Positions 1 to 12,700 of a stretch of DNA of 64,000 bases are shown in pieces. The DNA is from Phyto melanocephala (Eukaryota; Arthropoda; Insecta; Diptera; Rhinophoridae), in contig OW799237.1 of the NCBI GenBank assembly GCA_941918925.1, forward strand, positions 58,885,997 to 58,949,996, given 5' to 3'. The notes beneath the pieces were generated by a model. That model was given only the letters and a program-made list of their open reading frames with translations. It was not told where the DNA came from and did no database searches. The position numbers were made by a program, and so were the translations under genes. Each line of letters starts with the position of its first letter. Positions within the stretch are counted from its first letter, which is position 1.

Positions 1-1575
1 TCGTTATTTTTAAAAGGGGTTTAAAAACTGTATATGTGGTAACTTAACAAAAGTTACGACGCGTCGTAGCAACAAATAAAATACATAAAAACTAAAATAT
101 GTCACAAACTATGGAAGCTTCTTCTAATATGAATATGAGTCGGATAAGTCTCCCTTATTCTAAATTTTGCTGTTGTATCAAAAATGTAACAAAAATGTAA
201 TAAAACTTAAAATTTTAAATTTTTATATGAGAACTGACACTTAGGTCAAATTTGATACAATTTTGGATAATGTAATACAGTACAAAATATCTATGTAAAT
301 GAAACCTTAAATTGTATAAATTTCATATTTTTCTATTTAGTTTGTCTTTAAATAAAATCGTAATTGTTATGTTTTCGCTTTCTTTAGAATTAAGATTTAA
401 ATTTTTTATAATTTTGTTCTATATTAAGGTGTCACCAGCGTTCAGTTAATGTTGGATGTCTGTGTAACCATATAACATGTGATAGTGAAAACTTTAAAAA
501 AAATATAATTCACACAATTTTTTTAATTCGATGTTAACTATGAAACGATATTAATCAACAACTAAAACTTCTATATGCTACTCCAAAAAATAAAAATTTT
601 AGACAATAGCAATAGCAAAAAGCTCCTGCTATTATTTATAATTTGACTGTATTTTGTTTTTTGCATTTTGTGTTGAAATTGTTTAGAACCACGAAAAAAT
701 ATTGATGATATTAAATTTTAACCCAACAGCAAGCTTTATTGGGAGAACCGCACATTAAACACTACAAACATCTTCAACATGTATGTATACTCGTCTGCTT
801 AAAATAAATCCACGAGTACATTTATGCAAACAGCGTCTTCACGTTTAATTACATATTTACTTTTTGAATAATTTAAAAAGAAATAAAATAGAGTTTTTTG
901 CTTTTTGATTAAATATATAAAGAAAGAAAGTCAAAACCTGTTACTTAAGGTTTACTTATCGGTTAACTCGAAAAGTGATAAAAATCATTCGTTTGTTTTA
1001 ATGTGTTCAGTGTTAAAACATTATTTGCATTTTTTCATTAATTAACTATTAACAGCTTTTTGCTAATTTCATACATATGTACATACATAGATATGTAATG
1101 TAAAACATTGGAAATAAAACATTTCTATTAAATTAAAATTGATGTCGATTCTTTAAAAATATAAATATATTTGTATTAAGATTAGCAATTTACGAGCTCC
1201 TTCACACACATGCACACATTTCTTACTTTTTATATTAAGTTCTCTCTTCAAATGCTAAATAATATTCGTTAAATTTTAAATTTTTTTTTTTTTTTTTTTG
1301 ATAATTAGGAAAAATTAAAACTACTGTGAGGACATAGTTGGTAACGAATTAAAATTTTTATACATTTATTTAATAATACATTTATTTGATAATACATATA
1401 AAGTATTTATTATTGTCCTTATCATCTTTTATTTTAGCCAAGATCAATGCTTTTTTAGATTCATAAACTCAGGAATTGAAAAAATTACTTTAAAAATAAG
1501 AAAATTGACTTTTGTCATTTTCTAAATATTTTAAGCTCAGCCAGTAAAGAGGTAAAAAATTCAAAAGTAAGATAA
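1..1575. other. Non-coding AT-rich DNA
   Basis: No coding exon, RNA gene or clear transposon end is visible here. The stretch includes a poly-T run near 1280-1299. By position it should be a Trpm intron to the left of the exon at 3592-3664, because the next TRPM coding block expected after that exon is absent from 1-3591. Confidence 0.5.
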
Positions 1576-1579
1576 AAAT

Positions 1580-2375
1580 ATGTAAGAGCACTATATTTGG
1601 TTGTGCCGAATTTTTTATATCCACCACCAATTTGATGTATTTTTATAGCACAAAATTTGTTATTTTTTTTTAACTGTAATCGCTATGAAATAACCTCTTC
1701 ATACTAAAATATCACTTTCTTTTTGTTACTTCGATATTCTATTAAAATATTTTCGTAAATTTAGTATTTCAATGAAAGTGGGTGTTAAAGTGGGATTGTC
1801 AATATAGTTTCTGCTTATAAATACAACTTAGATATTTCTATATAGTCTTTTATCGTTTCAAAAACTTTGTCTATAGAAAAAATATGTTAATTTAAGATAA
1901 AGCGTTACAAAGGAAGTAGGCGTTAAAGTGGGTATAACAATGACACTGTCTAGAAAGCTACATGTACGAAATTTCATCATCATACCTCTAGTTTTGTCGG
2001 TTTCATTAGCAGTAGATTACTTGAAAAGTGGGCGTTATAGTAGGCGTGTCGAAATAGTTTCTGTCAATAATCTCAACTCAGATATAGAGTCCTTTATTCT
2101 TCCAAAGTCTTTATTCATAGAGAAATTAAATGAATTTGAGATAAAGCGTTATATGGGAAACAGGCTTAAAAGTGGGCGTGTTACATTTATTTTCCGTTAG
2201 TACATAGCCTTTGAAAACTTGTGCCCCCTAACTTTTTCGGCTCGATCTCTATTGTGCTTTCAACAGACAGAAAGACGGACGGATATAGCTAGGTCGTCAT
2301 AAAATGAAACCCCGATTCAGAAAATATATACTTTACAGGGTCTTAAACGGAATGACAAAATGAATATACCTTAAT
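1580..2375 (+). repeat. Degraded fly repeat, CCACCACC-type (type 2)
   Basis: It starts with a decayed GAGCACTATATTTGG..GCCGAA palindromic head followed by a CCACCACCAATTTG block. It then carries the family's internal blocks (AGTGGGCGTTATAGTAGGCG near 2030, AGACGGACGGATATAGCTAG near 2272) and ends with ACGGAATGACAAAATGAATA. The same block order occurs at 33440, 44108-48898 and, inverted, 53535. The 90-residue reading frame at 1928-2200 lies wholly within this repeat and is not considered a gene. Confidence 0.75.
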
Positions 2376-2404
2376 ATGACTAAGGTTGTATAAGACAAGA
2401 AGAA

Positions 2405-2950
2405 ACCTGGCATCGGCATATAGACTAATTGTTATGGGAGTCTGTAGCTCCTACCGAACAGTATCCGCTGACGCAACAAACGTTAAAGCTGGTATGATAC
2501 CAAAAGACATACTTTCTGAAAGACAATTCTGAAAGAGAAGCGCGAATAGATGAAAGGGAAGAGAGCATGCAAAGATGGCAAGCTCGTTGTGATAAGAGCC
2601 CAAAAGGGAAGATGGACATATAAGCTCATTGGATTGGTAGGAGGAATGGAGAAGTTATTTATTATTAAAATATTGTCATGATGACTCTCCAGCACGCTTA
2701 TGATGTCCAGGTATAACAGATGATGTGGAACACGTAATGCTTAATTGCCCTAGATTTGTTAATGACAAAACTTGACTGGAACGAGAGGTTGATAAAGAAA
2801 AGATCCACGTAACATTATCAATGTAATGATGGAAAGCCATAATAACTGGCAGAGAATATGTATGAACCTATTCTTATTAAGGCAGTGCTACTTAATCTAC
2901 AAGAAGAGGAATAAAGAAGAAAGGACTATAGGAAAGTAAATCTCGAAACC
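2405..2950 (+). pseudogene. Non-LTR retrotransposon 3' fragment (end of ORF2)
   Basis: Frames broken by stops encode SSYRTVSADATNVKAGMIP and then an R/E-rich stretch with a WQ..W-like segment. After another frame change comes ESHNNWQRICMN. The order, YRT..A..V.AG followed by a charged RRW stretch and a Cys/His-type tail, is typical of the region after the reverse transcriptase in R1/I/jockey-group elements. An A-rich tail (3098-3120) and GATA repeats follow, as expected for a 3' end. The 5' part is missing. The minus-strand frames at 2425-2695 are shadows. Clade is uncertain. Confidence 0.6.
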
Positions 2951-3123
2951 CAATGAAACGAAACATGTTATGAAATACCTTAACAGGCAGTTCCGCAGGG
3001 AGTAGCGATGAAGAAAGTAGTGGTTTTAGTCGGTAAGAATCCGACATAACCCAGAACATCGGGAATCTGTGAGAAATCCATGTAAGAAATCCACCTCCTC
3101 AAAAAAACAAAAAAAAAAACAAA

Positions 3124-3184
3124 TAGATAAAGAGATAGATGGATATATAGATAGATGGATAGATAGATAGACAGATAGATAGAT
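3124..3184. repeat. GATA microsatellite
   Basis: Imperfect GATA/GATG repeats directly after the A-rich tail of the non-LTR fragment. Simple repeats often grow from such tails. Confidence 0.85.
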
Positions 3185-3591
3185 ACTTTACAATTATGAA
3201 GAGCTTATCGTTAAATAACCAATTCATTAATCAAAATGCCAATTCTCAAATGAGGACAATACATTTATCGGTCTTAAATTTACTTGGCGTATTCATATCG
3301 CCCTTACATATTGTTGCTGCTTAATATAACATTAGTGCATTATTTGTGATTACCCCAAATGTTTTTTTTTTATTTAAGTTAATGCTTTAATGTACTTTCT
3401 GCAAAGTATTTTTGCGGGGGTATACATAAATATATAAATTAATAAATAATAAAACAGAACCTAGTCCTATTTTAAAGTAAAAAATGTTTGCCAATATTTT
3501 AACAGACTATTGTTTTTCAAGAATTTAATTAAACACACAAACCAATGAATTCATAAATTTATAATAATTTATTAAATCCATAAAAACTCAC

Positions 3592-3664
3592 CTGTATTTG
3601 TGCCACCTGTAAAAATCCATGCACCTGTTGTTTTAGCAGCCTTCAATAAACCTTTTCGAATTTC
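3592..3664 (-). CDS. Trpm: Trpm exon, TRPM channel N-terminal homology region
   Basis: On the minus strand this 73-nt exon encodes EIRKGLLKAAKTTGAWIFTG, then GTNT and the first base of a split codon. It is preceded by a T-rich tract ending TTTTTTAG and followed by a GTGAGT donor. The AAKTTGAWIFTGGTNTG block is a hallmark of TRPM channels, in the SLOG-like nucleotide-binding fold of the melastatin homology region. It is entered in phase 0 directly from the exon at 6585-6725, as in known TRPM proteins. TRPM channels are tetrameric cation channels; the single fly Trpm is linked to Mg2+/Zn2+ handling. The next expected coding block is not found to the left, so the gene continues outside the window. 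Confidence 0.93.
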
Positions 3665-6584
3665 CTAAAAAATTTTAAAAATAGTTTATCAATTCATTAT
3701 AAGATTTGCTGGTTAAAATTCAAGCAAAAATATAAACCCCAAAAATGTATTTATTTATTCACACCAAAATCTAGATTATGTTAGAGGGGGAAACAAATGA
3801 GATAAAGAAAAAAAATTACTATTTTATAACAGAATATAAAACATTTCACAGTGGGAAATTTAGCACAACATATGGCAATATGTAAGTTTTAAACTACACA
3901 TCAGAATTTAAAAATTAATTTAAAAAAAATTGCTGTAATTATATGGAGTGAGAAAAATTCTCTAGAGATTTTCTATTCGTAACAATTAAATATTTAGTGC
4001 GCTTATTTCTTTAAAAAAATAATATCGCTGAGATAATTTTTTATAACAGAAAGTCGTTCTTTAACAAATATTTTACCGAAGGATAATTTATTATTATTTT
4101 ACGATATGTTTCTTAATATAATTGCCCGATTTAAATTATTTTTAGCGTGGTTTATAAGTAATACGAAGTCATTGATTGATGCTAACAAATTATACACGTA
4201 AAGGAAAACCATGGTTACAACATGATCACGACGGTCATATTATAGTTTCAATATTTGGTTGCGGAAAACATGAAATAGTTAGTTTTGTCTCATTTCATCA
4301 TATATTTTGTCACGATAATCAAGCATTTGTTTGAATTGTATCATTGATTGATTACTTTTCGTAAAAATATCAAAATGGTTATCATTTAAAAACAGTATGA
4401 CTTAAAAAAAAATAATTAAAAAAAAAATAACATTATATTCAAAGGTATTAAAAATTACAAATAATCATTAAACAATAGGTGAGACAACAGTATGATTACA
4501 AATTAATCAAGCTATGATTTGTTTTTAACAATAATTTTATTTCAACTGTTTTTCTTTTTGCTGAATAATTTTATAATTATTGAATGATACTTTAATTAAA
4601 CATAAACATAATGATAACTGGTAACCATTATATGTTTTAACCATAATCATAAAACTCAATCATAGTATGTTGCTCTTCGATTATGGTTACCACAACCACA
4701 TTTTTTTTTTTGCGTGAACGTTTATGAAATTTTTATTAACAAAATTGTGCGGATTATTACCAAGATATGACCGCAAGATTTGAGTCAACCTCGAACCCAT
4801 TTGCCCGAATTCATATTGAGCCTTACCGATAAAATAACATCGCAACAAAAAGGTTTTCGAACTTTTGTTCCAATTTGTTTAGGATTTTTTTATGAAATTT
4901 TAAATGTATCCTTTCAACGATCCTTCGAAACTTATAGACAAGTTTTGTCTTATGGAATTTTTTTTGTCATTTACGTTAACTTTGTCATCTATATCTTTAT
5001 TTATATTCTAACTACGTCACATTTAGCACTTATGAAATCATTCAATATTTTGCGTAAATTTGTAAATAAAAATTAAAAAAATAAAACAATTCATAAAATA
5101 AATTAAAATTTACGGTCGAGTTTTTCAGTTTCACTGTGATCAAACTTTAGTTTACATGTAAAATGAAATGTTGTAATTTTTCATTTGGAATTCCTTAAGA
5201 AAAATTGTAAAATCAGGCAAGTTTAAGAAAAATATTTGAATAAGTTTTGATGTAAAATTTTTAAAACGATTTTTATAATTTGGGTTTTTCCGTTACTTTG
5301 AGTTTTTTTTATCGCGGGTAATTGTTCGTTAAATTTACGTGAAAATCTGTGCGTGTAAGGGAATATTTTTACGAGAACTGCATGATCGTGAGTAAAAAGT
5401 TATTTAACTGGAAAAGTTACATAAATATTTATTTTAATTTATTTGTTTACATACTTGTAAAATTATTAATATCAGTTACGTCATTTTCACAGCCAGACGA
5501 AAAGGTGGCTGTCGTTTACGCTTGTATTTCTGTAACTATTACTTTTGATTCACTATTTTAATAAACGCGGTCTTGTCCGCTGGAGATCAATTCTGCATCA
5601 AAAAGTCAATTTCGATAAATATGTCAGTTATGTTATTTTCACTGTTAGGGCTCGATATATTTACTGCCTGTTCAGCGATGTCGAAAGAAACCCCAAGCGA
5701 AATTTCATTCGAACAAATACGTTGAAAACAAAAACAAATTTTTAGTTTTTGTTGTTGTTTTCAATATATTTGTACGAATGAAATTTCGCTTATGTTTTCT
5801 TTCGACATCGTTGAACAGGCAGTTAAACATTAAAGTCACAAAATTATTTGATAAAAAAACAAATTTTCTAGGTAGTAAAAGTATATTTGTGAACCTTATT
5901 TAAATTTATAATTATCCGCTTCTAAGCAAAACGCCATTAATGTGTTTTTATTAAAAATATTAAAATCATATCAATTTTTTATAAAAATATGTTATTTCTA
6001 CTTAAAAAAATACGAAACAAATAAGACTATTTTAGCTGCTGATTTTTCACAGTTTTCTGTTCTTATTACATAAAACATTTAGAATGATATGAACATTTTA
6101 AAAATTTTAAATGAACTTATTATCCTTTGTCGGTTTGTCTGTTTTTGTTACAAAAATCTTAAAATTGAAAAATCGAGTTCAATAGAAGATACAATAGTGG
6201 TATATTTGAAGTGATTAAAAAAAATATTTTATTGTTAAACACTATTCGAAAAGCCTAATTTCAAATTTTTCATTGCAAACCAAGGTAAAACTTATTTGTA
6301 AAATTTACATCCGACCTTGTAATAAGTAGATGTTTAACTTTATTTTATTTTAAATATAACTTTATGGAATGTGGTAATGCTATTTAAATCGAAATAAAGT
6401 TAAAGTAAGTAAAGTAATCGTGAATATTTCCACCATTACATACACAATAAGCAATGTCTTGATTTATTACAGGTTTATCAAACAAACTATTTATGTAAAT
6501 TTTGTTCTTTTTTATTTATTATTTTATTGTTAATATATCAAATAGTTTATTCTTTTAATATTATTTAATGATAGCCATACTTAC
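3665..6584 (-). other. Trpm: Trpm intron, 2.9 kb
   Basis: Bounded by a GTAAGT donor (minus strand, at 6584) and a TTTAG acceptor. Apart from the inverted repeat at 5663-5823 I see only AT-rich sequence. ATGGTT/AACCAT-rich inverted motifs at 4200-4720 look like a decayed foldback. The frames at 4780-5076, 5349-5561 and 5545-5745 match nothing I know. Confidence 0.85.
5663..5823. repeat. Inverted repeat, about 75-bp arms (hairpin)
   Basis: The left arm begins ACTGCCTGTTCAGCGATGTC and the right arm ends GACATCGTTGAACAGGCAGT. The arms pair over about 75 bp with few mismatches, around a short A/T-rich centre (AAACAAATTTTTAGTTTTTG). It could be a palindromic MITE or a long RNA hairpin. No target duplication was recognised. 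Confidence 0.8.
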
Positions 6585-6725
6585 TTTTTTCAATTTTGGT
6601 TGCAATTCAAAATTTGCTTTACCACCTTGCACCGTTATCAGTAGCTTGGGTAATTCCAAATTCCACTCTTTGGTAAAAAGTTGTACTAACAATTCGGGAC
6701 GGGTATCGAATGATAAACGAACGTA
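6585..6725 (-). CDS. Trpm: Trpm exon, TRPM channel N-terminal homology region
   Basis: This 141-nt minus-strand exon has exactly 47 codons and is phase 0 at both ends. It reads [35 protein letters not shown] and [12 protein letters not shown]. It is flanked by a TTTTTACAG acceptor and a GTAAGT donor. The order (YVR.SFDT, then [11 protein letters not shown], then NFELQPKLK) is the diagnostic TRPM N-terminal signature and sits directly before the AAKTTGAWIFTGG exon, as in vertebrate TRPM1/3/6/7. No stop or frameshift is present. Confidence 0.96.
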
Positions 6726-8435
6726 CTGTAAAAACAAGAAAATTTAAACAAATTTAATTATACTTTCATACAAATTTCATACATTGATTCATTAATTAAG
6801 TTCTTTTTTTCAAACATGAACAAACTTTTCGTTGAATTAATAAAATCTTATCTCACTTATTAATTATACATATTTAGGAAACTGAGCGGTACTTACTATG
6901 AGAATATATGTATATGGGAAATGTGTACTTTATTATTTACATAGATTTTTTATACTTTAGTTTTAATTTAAAAAAAAAAAAACAAAAGTCGCCATTATCA
7001 TCACATCATCACAGCTAAGATAAATGCGTATTAATTGCAAAATTTTAGATTCATAATGGCAGAAAATGTTAAAAATAGAATTCTACAAAAAATGAGAAAA
7101 GCATCTTATTGTCCTTATCTATAATTTTTATCTCAACTTGAATTAATATTCCCTAATTTCAGAATACTATAGTCAGAAACAAAAAACATAAAGTCTACCA
7201 TAAAAATGTTAAAAATTACTTTCTTGTTTCCCCTATAACTTTTCTCACCTTCAATCAATTGTCCCTTAATTCAAAGATCTTTCTTCATAAACTTAGAACA
7301 TACAAGAAGCACCATAAATATGGGAACAGATATATCATTCGTCACCAATATCGGTTTTAATACAATTTGGTACTATTTAGTTTGTAAATAAGATAGCAAT
7401 TTCGTTTCAAAGTCAAATTTGATACCTTATTTTAGATTTAAAGAACTAAGTAAAGAACAGATTTATCTAAAATAATAACTTAATTGTATTCAGAAATATA
7501 AGTTAATCCTATTCAGAGATATTACGGAACATTTATGTTATTTCGAAAACTGCTTCTTTTCTCCACAAAACCGGGTTTTTAATGCCCTTAATTTGGTACC
7601 AAATTTATCAATATCCGCTTTATGCGCCAAAAAAATTGATTGTAAAAAAATGGCAGAAAAAGGCACAATTTTGTTTTTTCAGAAAAGAAAACGGCTCTAC
7701 AAAACACAAAAGGAACCATATCAACACACAATTTATTTAAAAAAATATATATTGACTGTCATTAATTAAATTAGTCTTCTCCTATTTAGGTAAATATAAA
7801 TATGATTTGTAAAGTACGAAATTGTTTTCCAAAATTTTCACTTCTTCACGATATACATACATTTGTTTGAAGGTTTCACTAAGTTGCATAACACTTTATG
7901 TCTGGAGCGACTCCAAATTCAAGATTTATCTGATATGACCTTGTGAATTAAAATTTAATATGTTTCTCCTTTTTGAGTCACTTTTTGGGTTCCCTTAAAA
8001 AAATTGTACACAAGAGTTACTTAAATAACCAATTAATTTACGTATAATACAAAAACAACAATTATTACTAAAATTATAAAAAAAACCGGTAATTTATAGC
8101 CTTATATATATATGTACATATGTAAATTTCAACGAGAATAAAAAGACAAAAACGTATTAAAATTTATTTAATGTTTTCATTATGGTTGTCTGCTTGGAAT
8201 TTGTCGAAATTGCATTTCTCTAGTTTTTTGCGTTTGGCCTGTGCAATGTTGAATCAGTCAGTCAAGTTACTATTTGATATATAAAGAAATGCATAATGGT
8301 TTACAAAAATACAGGTTTTACATTCTAAAAAAATTGGTAATCAACATTTAACTAATATTTGCATATTTTGGATAATAAAATATCCGTGTCTGGTAGATGA
8401 ATGATAATTTAGACTCTTGGTATTGAAGGAATAAT
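6726..8435 (-). other. Trpm: Trpm intron, left part, no other gene seen
   Basis: AT-rich intronic DNA with no recognisable transposon end or coding segment. The whole intron (6726-19366, 12.6 kb) owes much of its length to the elements listed separately between 8436 and 17922. Confidence 0.7.
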
Positions 8436-8656
8436 TCTGTGGCTTGGAGCTAAAAGGGCCAATGTCACTTTTTTGCTCTATTTCATTATGGTAAAACAGC
8501 TAAAGTCATACTAAACCCAGAACAGCTTCATAAATAAAATGCTGGCCAATGTAACTAAATATGAAAGCACCTATAAAAGTTTAAGTTTAATTCCAATTTT
8601 CTCAAAAGTAAATTTTTTAAATTTTGACATTGGCCCTTTTAGCTCCAAGCCACAGA
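8436..8656. mobile_element. 221-bp MITE with about 34-bp inverted repeats
   Basis: The ends are TCTGTGGCTTGGAGCTAAAA and its reverse complement, extended by GGGCCAATGTCA on both sides. The copy is flanked by the direct repeat AATAAT (8430-8435 and 8657-8662). There is no coding capacity. The superfamily is not assigned: a 6-bp duplication is unusual, and part of it could be chance in AT-rich DNA. Confidence 0.85.
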
Positions 8657-9363
8657 AATAATGTATCGGTTTTATGATTATGATTGCTTATGTTTACAAG
8701 AAGGACTGATGGGACATCAAATGGACGCACTCTTCTAAGTTAGTTGGTATAATAAGCATATGAAGGCAATCGATAAATATTTTCTTCGATTAATTTTTTC
8801 CAAAATGTTTATGAAATTTCATTTATTAGTTATTTACATCAATTACGAAATAGTTGGCTAAAATTTCAATTCTTTTTCTAGATAGGAATGGGTGAGACAA
8901 GTTACATGAGGTCTTGAAACAAATGAATAAATGTTTTTGTTTTATAGATATTGATATTGTTGTTGTGATTTTAAATTCCTCTATATTTCTTTTTCTGTCG
9001 AGTTCAGCATATTTCTTTTTAACTGTTTCATACTATTTAAATCGCTAAAAAGATTAAATTCTAAATGTAACAGGAACAAACAGATCGGTGAGTATTATAT
9101 TACAGAGGACTTTTGAAAAAAAATATAAGATTATTATACACAATCTAAAGCATATTTTCTGAAAATTAGAACTAAAATTACACTGTTGTTTTCGAAACAT
9201 TTTGTTGGCTCTGTGTTTGAGTATAAAAAATTTTATTATTCTATACAAATTGTATATATATATATATATATAAAATGCTCATAATATATAAATGTATATA
9301 AGTATATTAAAAGTTAAATTTTTGCTTAAAACGATATTCACTACATTTGTTAATGTACTTTAG
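8657..9363 (-). other. Trpm: Trpm intron, nothing recognised
   Basis: AT-rich sequence with a TA microsatellite near 9253-9272. The minus-strand reading frame 9054-9248 has no recognisable similarity. Confidence 0.5.
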
Positions 9364-9714
9364 TAATGGGTCAATTTCAAGAAAAACGTACACATCGAGT
9401 TTTTTTTTTTGCTTATTTTTAAAGTTTTTTCAATTCGCCGGTAGGAGTGGCCAATTTATGTAGAAATTGATGAAGATTCCGGTGGTACTTTTAGGCTCTA
9501 AAAAAGATCAATATTTTTTGAATTTTTTTAGGTTTTCTATGATTTCTATCTTGAGCGTCACACACCAAATATGTATAAAAAATCGCTAAAAATGCAAAAA
9601 TATTTGAAATTCAAGCTTACTACGATGTTCTTTTGTTTCTCAAGATTGACTTTTGCGAAAATCACCTTTTCGATTATAAACAAAAAATCACGATTCACCT
9701 TGATTTTTAATTTT

Positions 9715-12700
9715 TATACCCTTCACACAGTGAAAAAGGGTATATATAGGTTTGTCATTCCGTGTGAAATTTCTACAATTTTCATTTCCGACCCCATAAA
9801 GTATATATTTTCTGAAAGCTTATGAATAGGGGAGTCGATTAAGCTCTGTCAGTCTGTCCGTTTGTATGTTGAAATCAACTTTTTGAAGCCCCCCGATATC
9901 GCATGGACCCGGTTGAGGTATTAAAGTATCAGAAATATTCGGGAGTAGATTGGTGTTGAAAATCAGAAACATCAGTTCATAAACAACTGAGATATGAGCA
10001 AAAACCCACGACCACCTCGATTTTTTTTCACAAAAACAAAATTACAACAACAACATACATACATACAAACGTGTATACTGGTTAGAGGAGTGGCATCGAA
10101 TTCCAGCTGAGCCAAAAAAAAATTTTTTTTTATTTTTTTAAATTTTTTTTTAAATTTTTTTTTATACCCTTCTCACAGTGAAAAAGGGTATATATAGGTT
10201 TGTCATTCCGTGTGAAATTTCTACAATTTTGATTTCCGACCCCATAAAGTATATATTTTCTGAAAGCTTATGAATAGGGGAGTCGATTAAGCCCTGTCAG
10301 TCTGTCCGTCTGACCGTCTGACCGTCTGTCCGTGTGTATGTTGAAATCAACTTTTTGAAGCCCCCCGACATCGCTTGGACTCGGGTGAGGTATTATCAGA
10401 AATATTCGGGAGTAGATCGGTATTGAAAATCAGAAACATCGGTACATAAACAACTGAGATATGAGCAAAAACCTACGACCACCTCGATTTTTTTTCACAA
10501 AAACAACATTACAACAACAACATACATACATACATACAAACGTGTATACTGGTTAGAGAAAACGTGGAATCGAATCCCAGCTGAGGCAAAAAAAATTTTT
10601 TTTATTTTTTTATATTTTTTTTTTTAATTTTTTTTTTTTTATTTTTTTTTATTTTTTATTTAATATATTATTTATATTTTTATTATTATTTTTTTTTTTA
10701 ATTTTTTTTTTCAAATAGTTTTTTTTGTTTTATATTTATTATATATATTTTATTTATTTAAAAAAATTTTTTTTTTAATTTTTTTTAAAATTTTTTTAAG
10801 TTTTTTTTTAAATTTTTTTTTAAATTTTTTTTTTTAATTTTTTTCAACATATATACGTAAATTTATAATTTTACAATGGGATGTTTTTATATATGTATGT
10901 ACATATTTCATATGGGATGAATGGTGACACAAACCACTGTTATTGCATGACTACACGTTGTGAAGGGTATATAAGATTCGGCACGGCCGAATATAGCGCT
11001 CTTACTTGTTTTATTTAATATATTAATTATATTTTTATTATTTTTTTTATACCCTTCACACAGTGAAAAAGGTTATATATAGGTTTGTCATTCCGTGTGA
11101 AATTTCTACAATTTTCATTTCCGACCCCATAAAGTATATATTTTCTGAAAGCTTATGAATAGGGGAGTCGATTAAGCTCTGTCAGTCTGTCCGTCTGTCC
11201 GTGTGTATGTTGAAATCAACTTTTTGAAGCCCCCCGATATCGCATGGACCCGGTTGAGGTATTAAAGTATCAGAAATATTCGGGAGTAGATCGGTGTTGA
11301 AAATCAGAAACATCAGTTCATAAACAACTGAGATATGAGCAAAAACCCACGACCACCTCGATTTTTTTTCACAAAAACAAAATTACAACAACAACATACA
11401 TACATACAAACGTGTATACTGGTTAGAGGAGTGGCATCGAATTCCAGCTGAGCCAAAAAAAAAAATTTTTTTATTTTTTTAAATATTTTTTTAAATTTTT
11501 TTTATACCCTTCTCACAGTGAAAAAGGGTATATATAGGTTTGTCATTCCGTGTGAAATTTCTACAATTTTGATTTCCGACCCCATAAAGTATATATTTTC
11601 TGAAAGCTTATGAATAGGGGAGTCGATTAAGCCCTGTCAGTCTGTCCGTCTGACCGTCTGTCCGTGTGTATGTTGAAATCAACTTTTTGAAGCCCCCCGA
11701 CATCGCTTGGACTCGGGTGAGGTATTATCAGAAATATTCGGGAGTAGATCGGTATTGAAAATCAGAAACATCGGTACATAAACAACTGAGATATGAGCAA
11801 AAACCTACGACCACCTCGATTTTTTTTCACAAAAACAACATTACAACAACAACATACATACATACATACAAACGTGTATACTGGTTAGAGAAAACGTGGA
11901 ATCGAATCCCAGCTGAGGCAAAAAAAATTTTTTTTATATTTTTTTTTTAATTTTTTTTTTTTTATTTTTTTTTATTTTTTATTTAATATATTATTTATAT
12001 TTTTATTATTATTTTTTTTTTTAATTTTTTTTTTCAAATAGTTTTTTTTGTTTTATATTTATTATATATATTTTATTTATTTAAAAAAATTTTTTTTTTA
12101 AGTTTTTTTTAAATTTTTTTAAGTTTTTTTTTAAAATTTTTTTTTAAATTTTTTTTTTTTAATTTTTTTCAACATATATACGTAAATTTATAATTTTACA
12201 ATGGGATGTTTTTATATATGTATGTACATATTTCATATGGGATGAATGGTGACACAAACCACTGTTATTGCATGACTACACGTTGTGAAGGGTATATAAG
12301 ATTCGGCACGGCCGAATATAGCGCTCTTACTTGTTTTATTTAATATATTAATTATATTTTTATTATTTTTTTTATACCCTTCACACAGTGAAAAAGGGTA
12401 TATATAGGTTTGTCATTCCGTGTGAAATTTCTACAATTTTGATTTCCGACCCCATAAAGTATATATTTTCTGAAAGCTTATGAATAGGGGAGTCGATTAA
12501 GCTCTGTCAGTCTGTCCGTCTGTCCGTGTGTATGTTGAAGTCAACTTTTTGAAGCCCCCCGACATAGGTTGGACCCGGGTAAAGTATTAAAATATCAGAA
12601 ATATTCGGGAGTAGAACGGTATTGAAAATCAGAAACATCGGTACATAAACAAATGAGATATGAGCAAAAACCCACGACCACCTCGATTTTTTTTCACAAA

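Noticed and set aside
1928..2200. 90-residue frame beginning MGITMTLSRKLHV
   Set aside because: Entirely within a type 2 repeat; corresponding positions in the other copies are not open.
4780..5076. 98-residue plus-strand frame with a hydrophobic stretch
   Set aside because: Composition (F, I, Y, L) follows AT-rich DNA; no family motif, no splice logic, and it lies in a Trpm intron.
10560..10850. A/T homopolymer tracts as a possible origin or matrix attachment region
   Set aside because: They recur at the same place in each type 1 repeat copy, so they belong to the repeat; no independent evidence of function.
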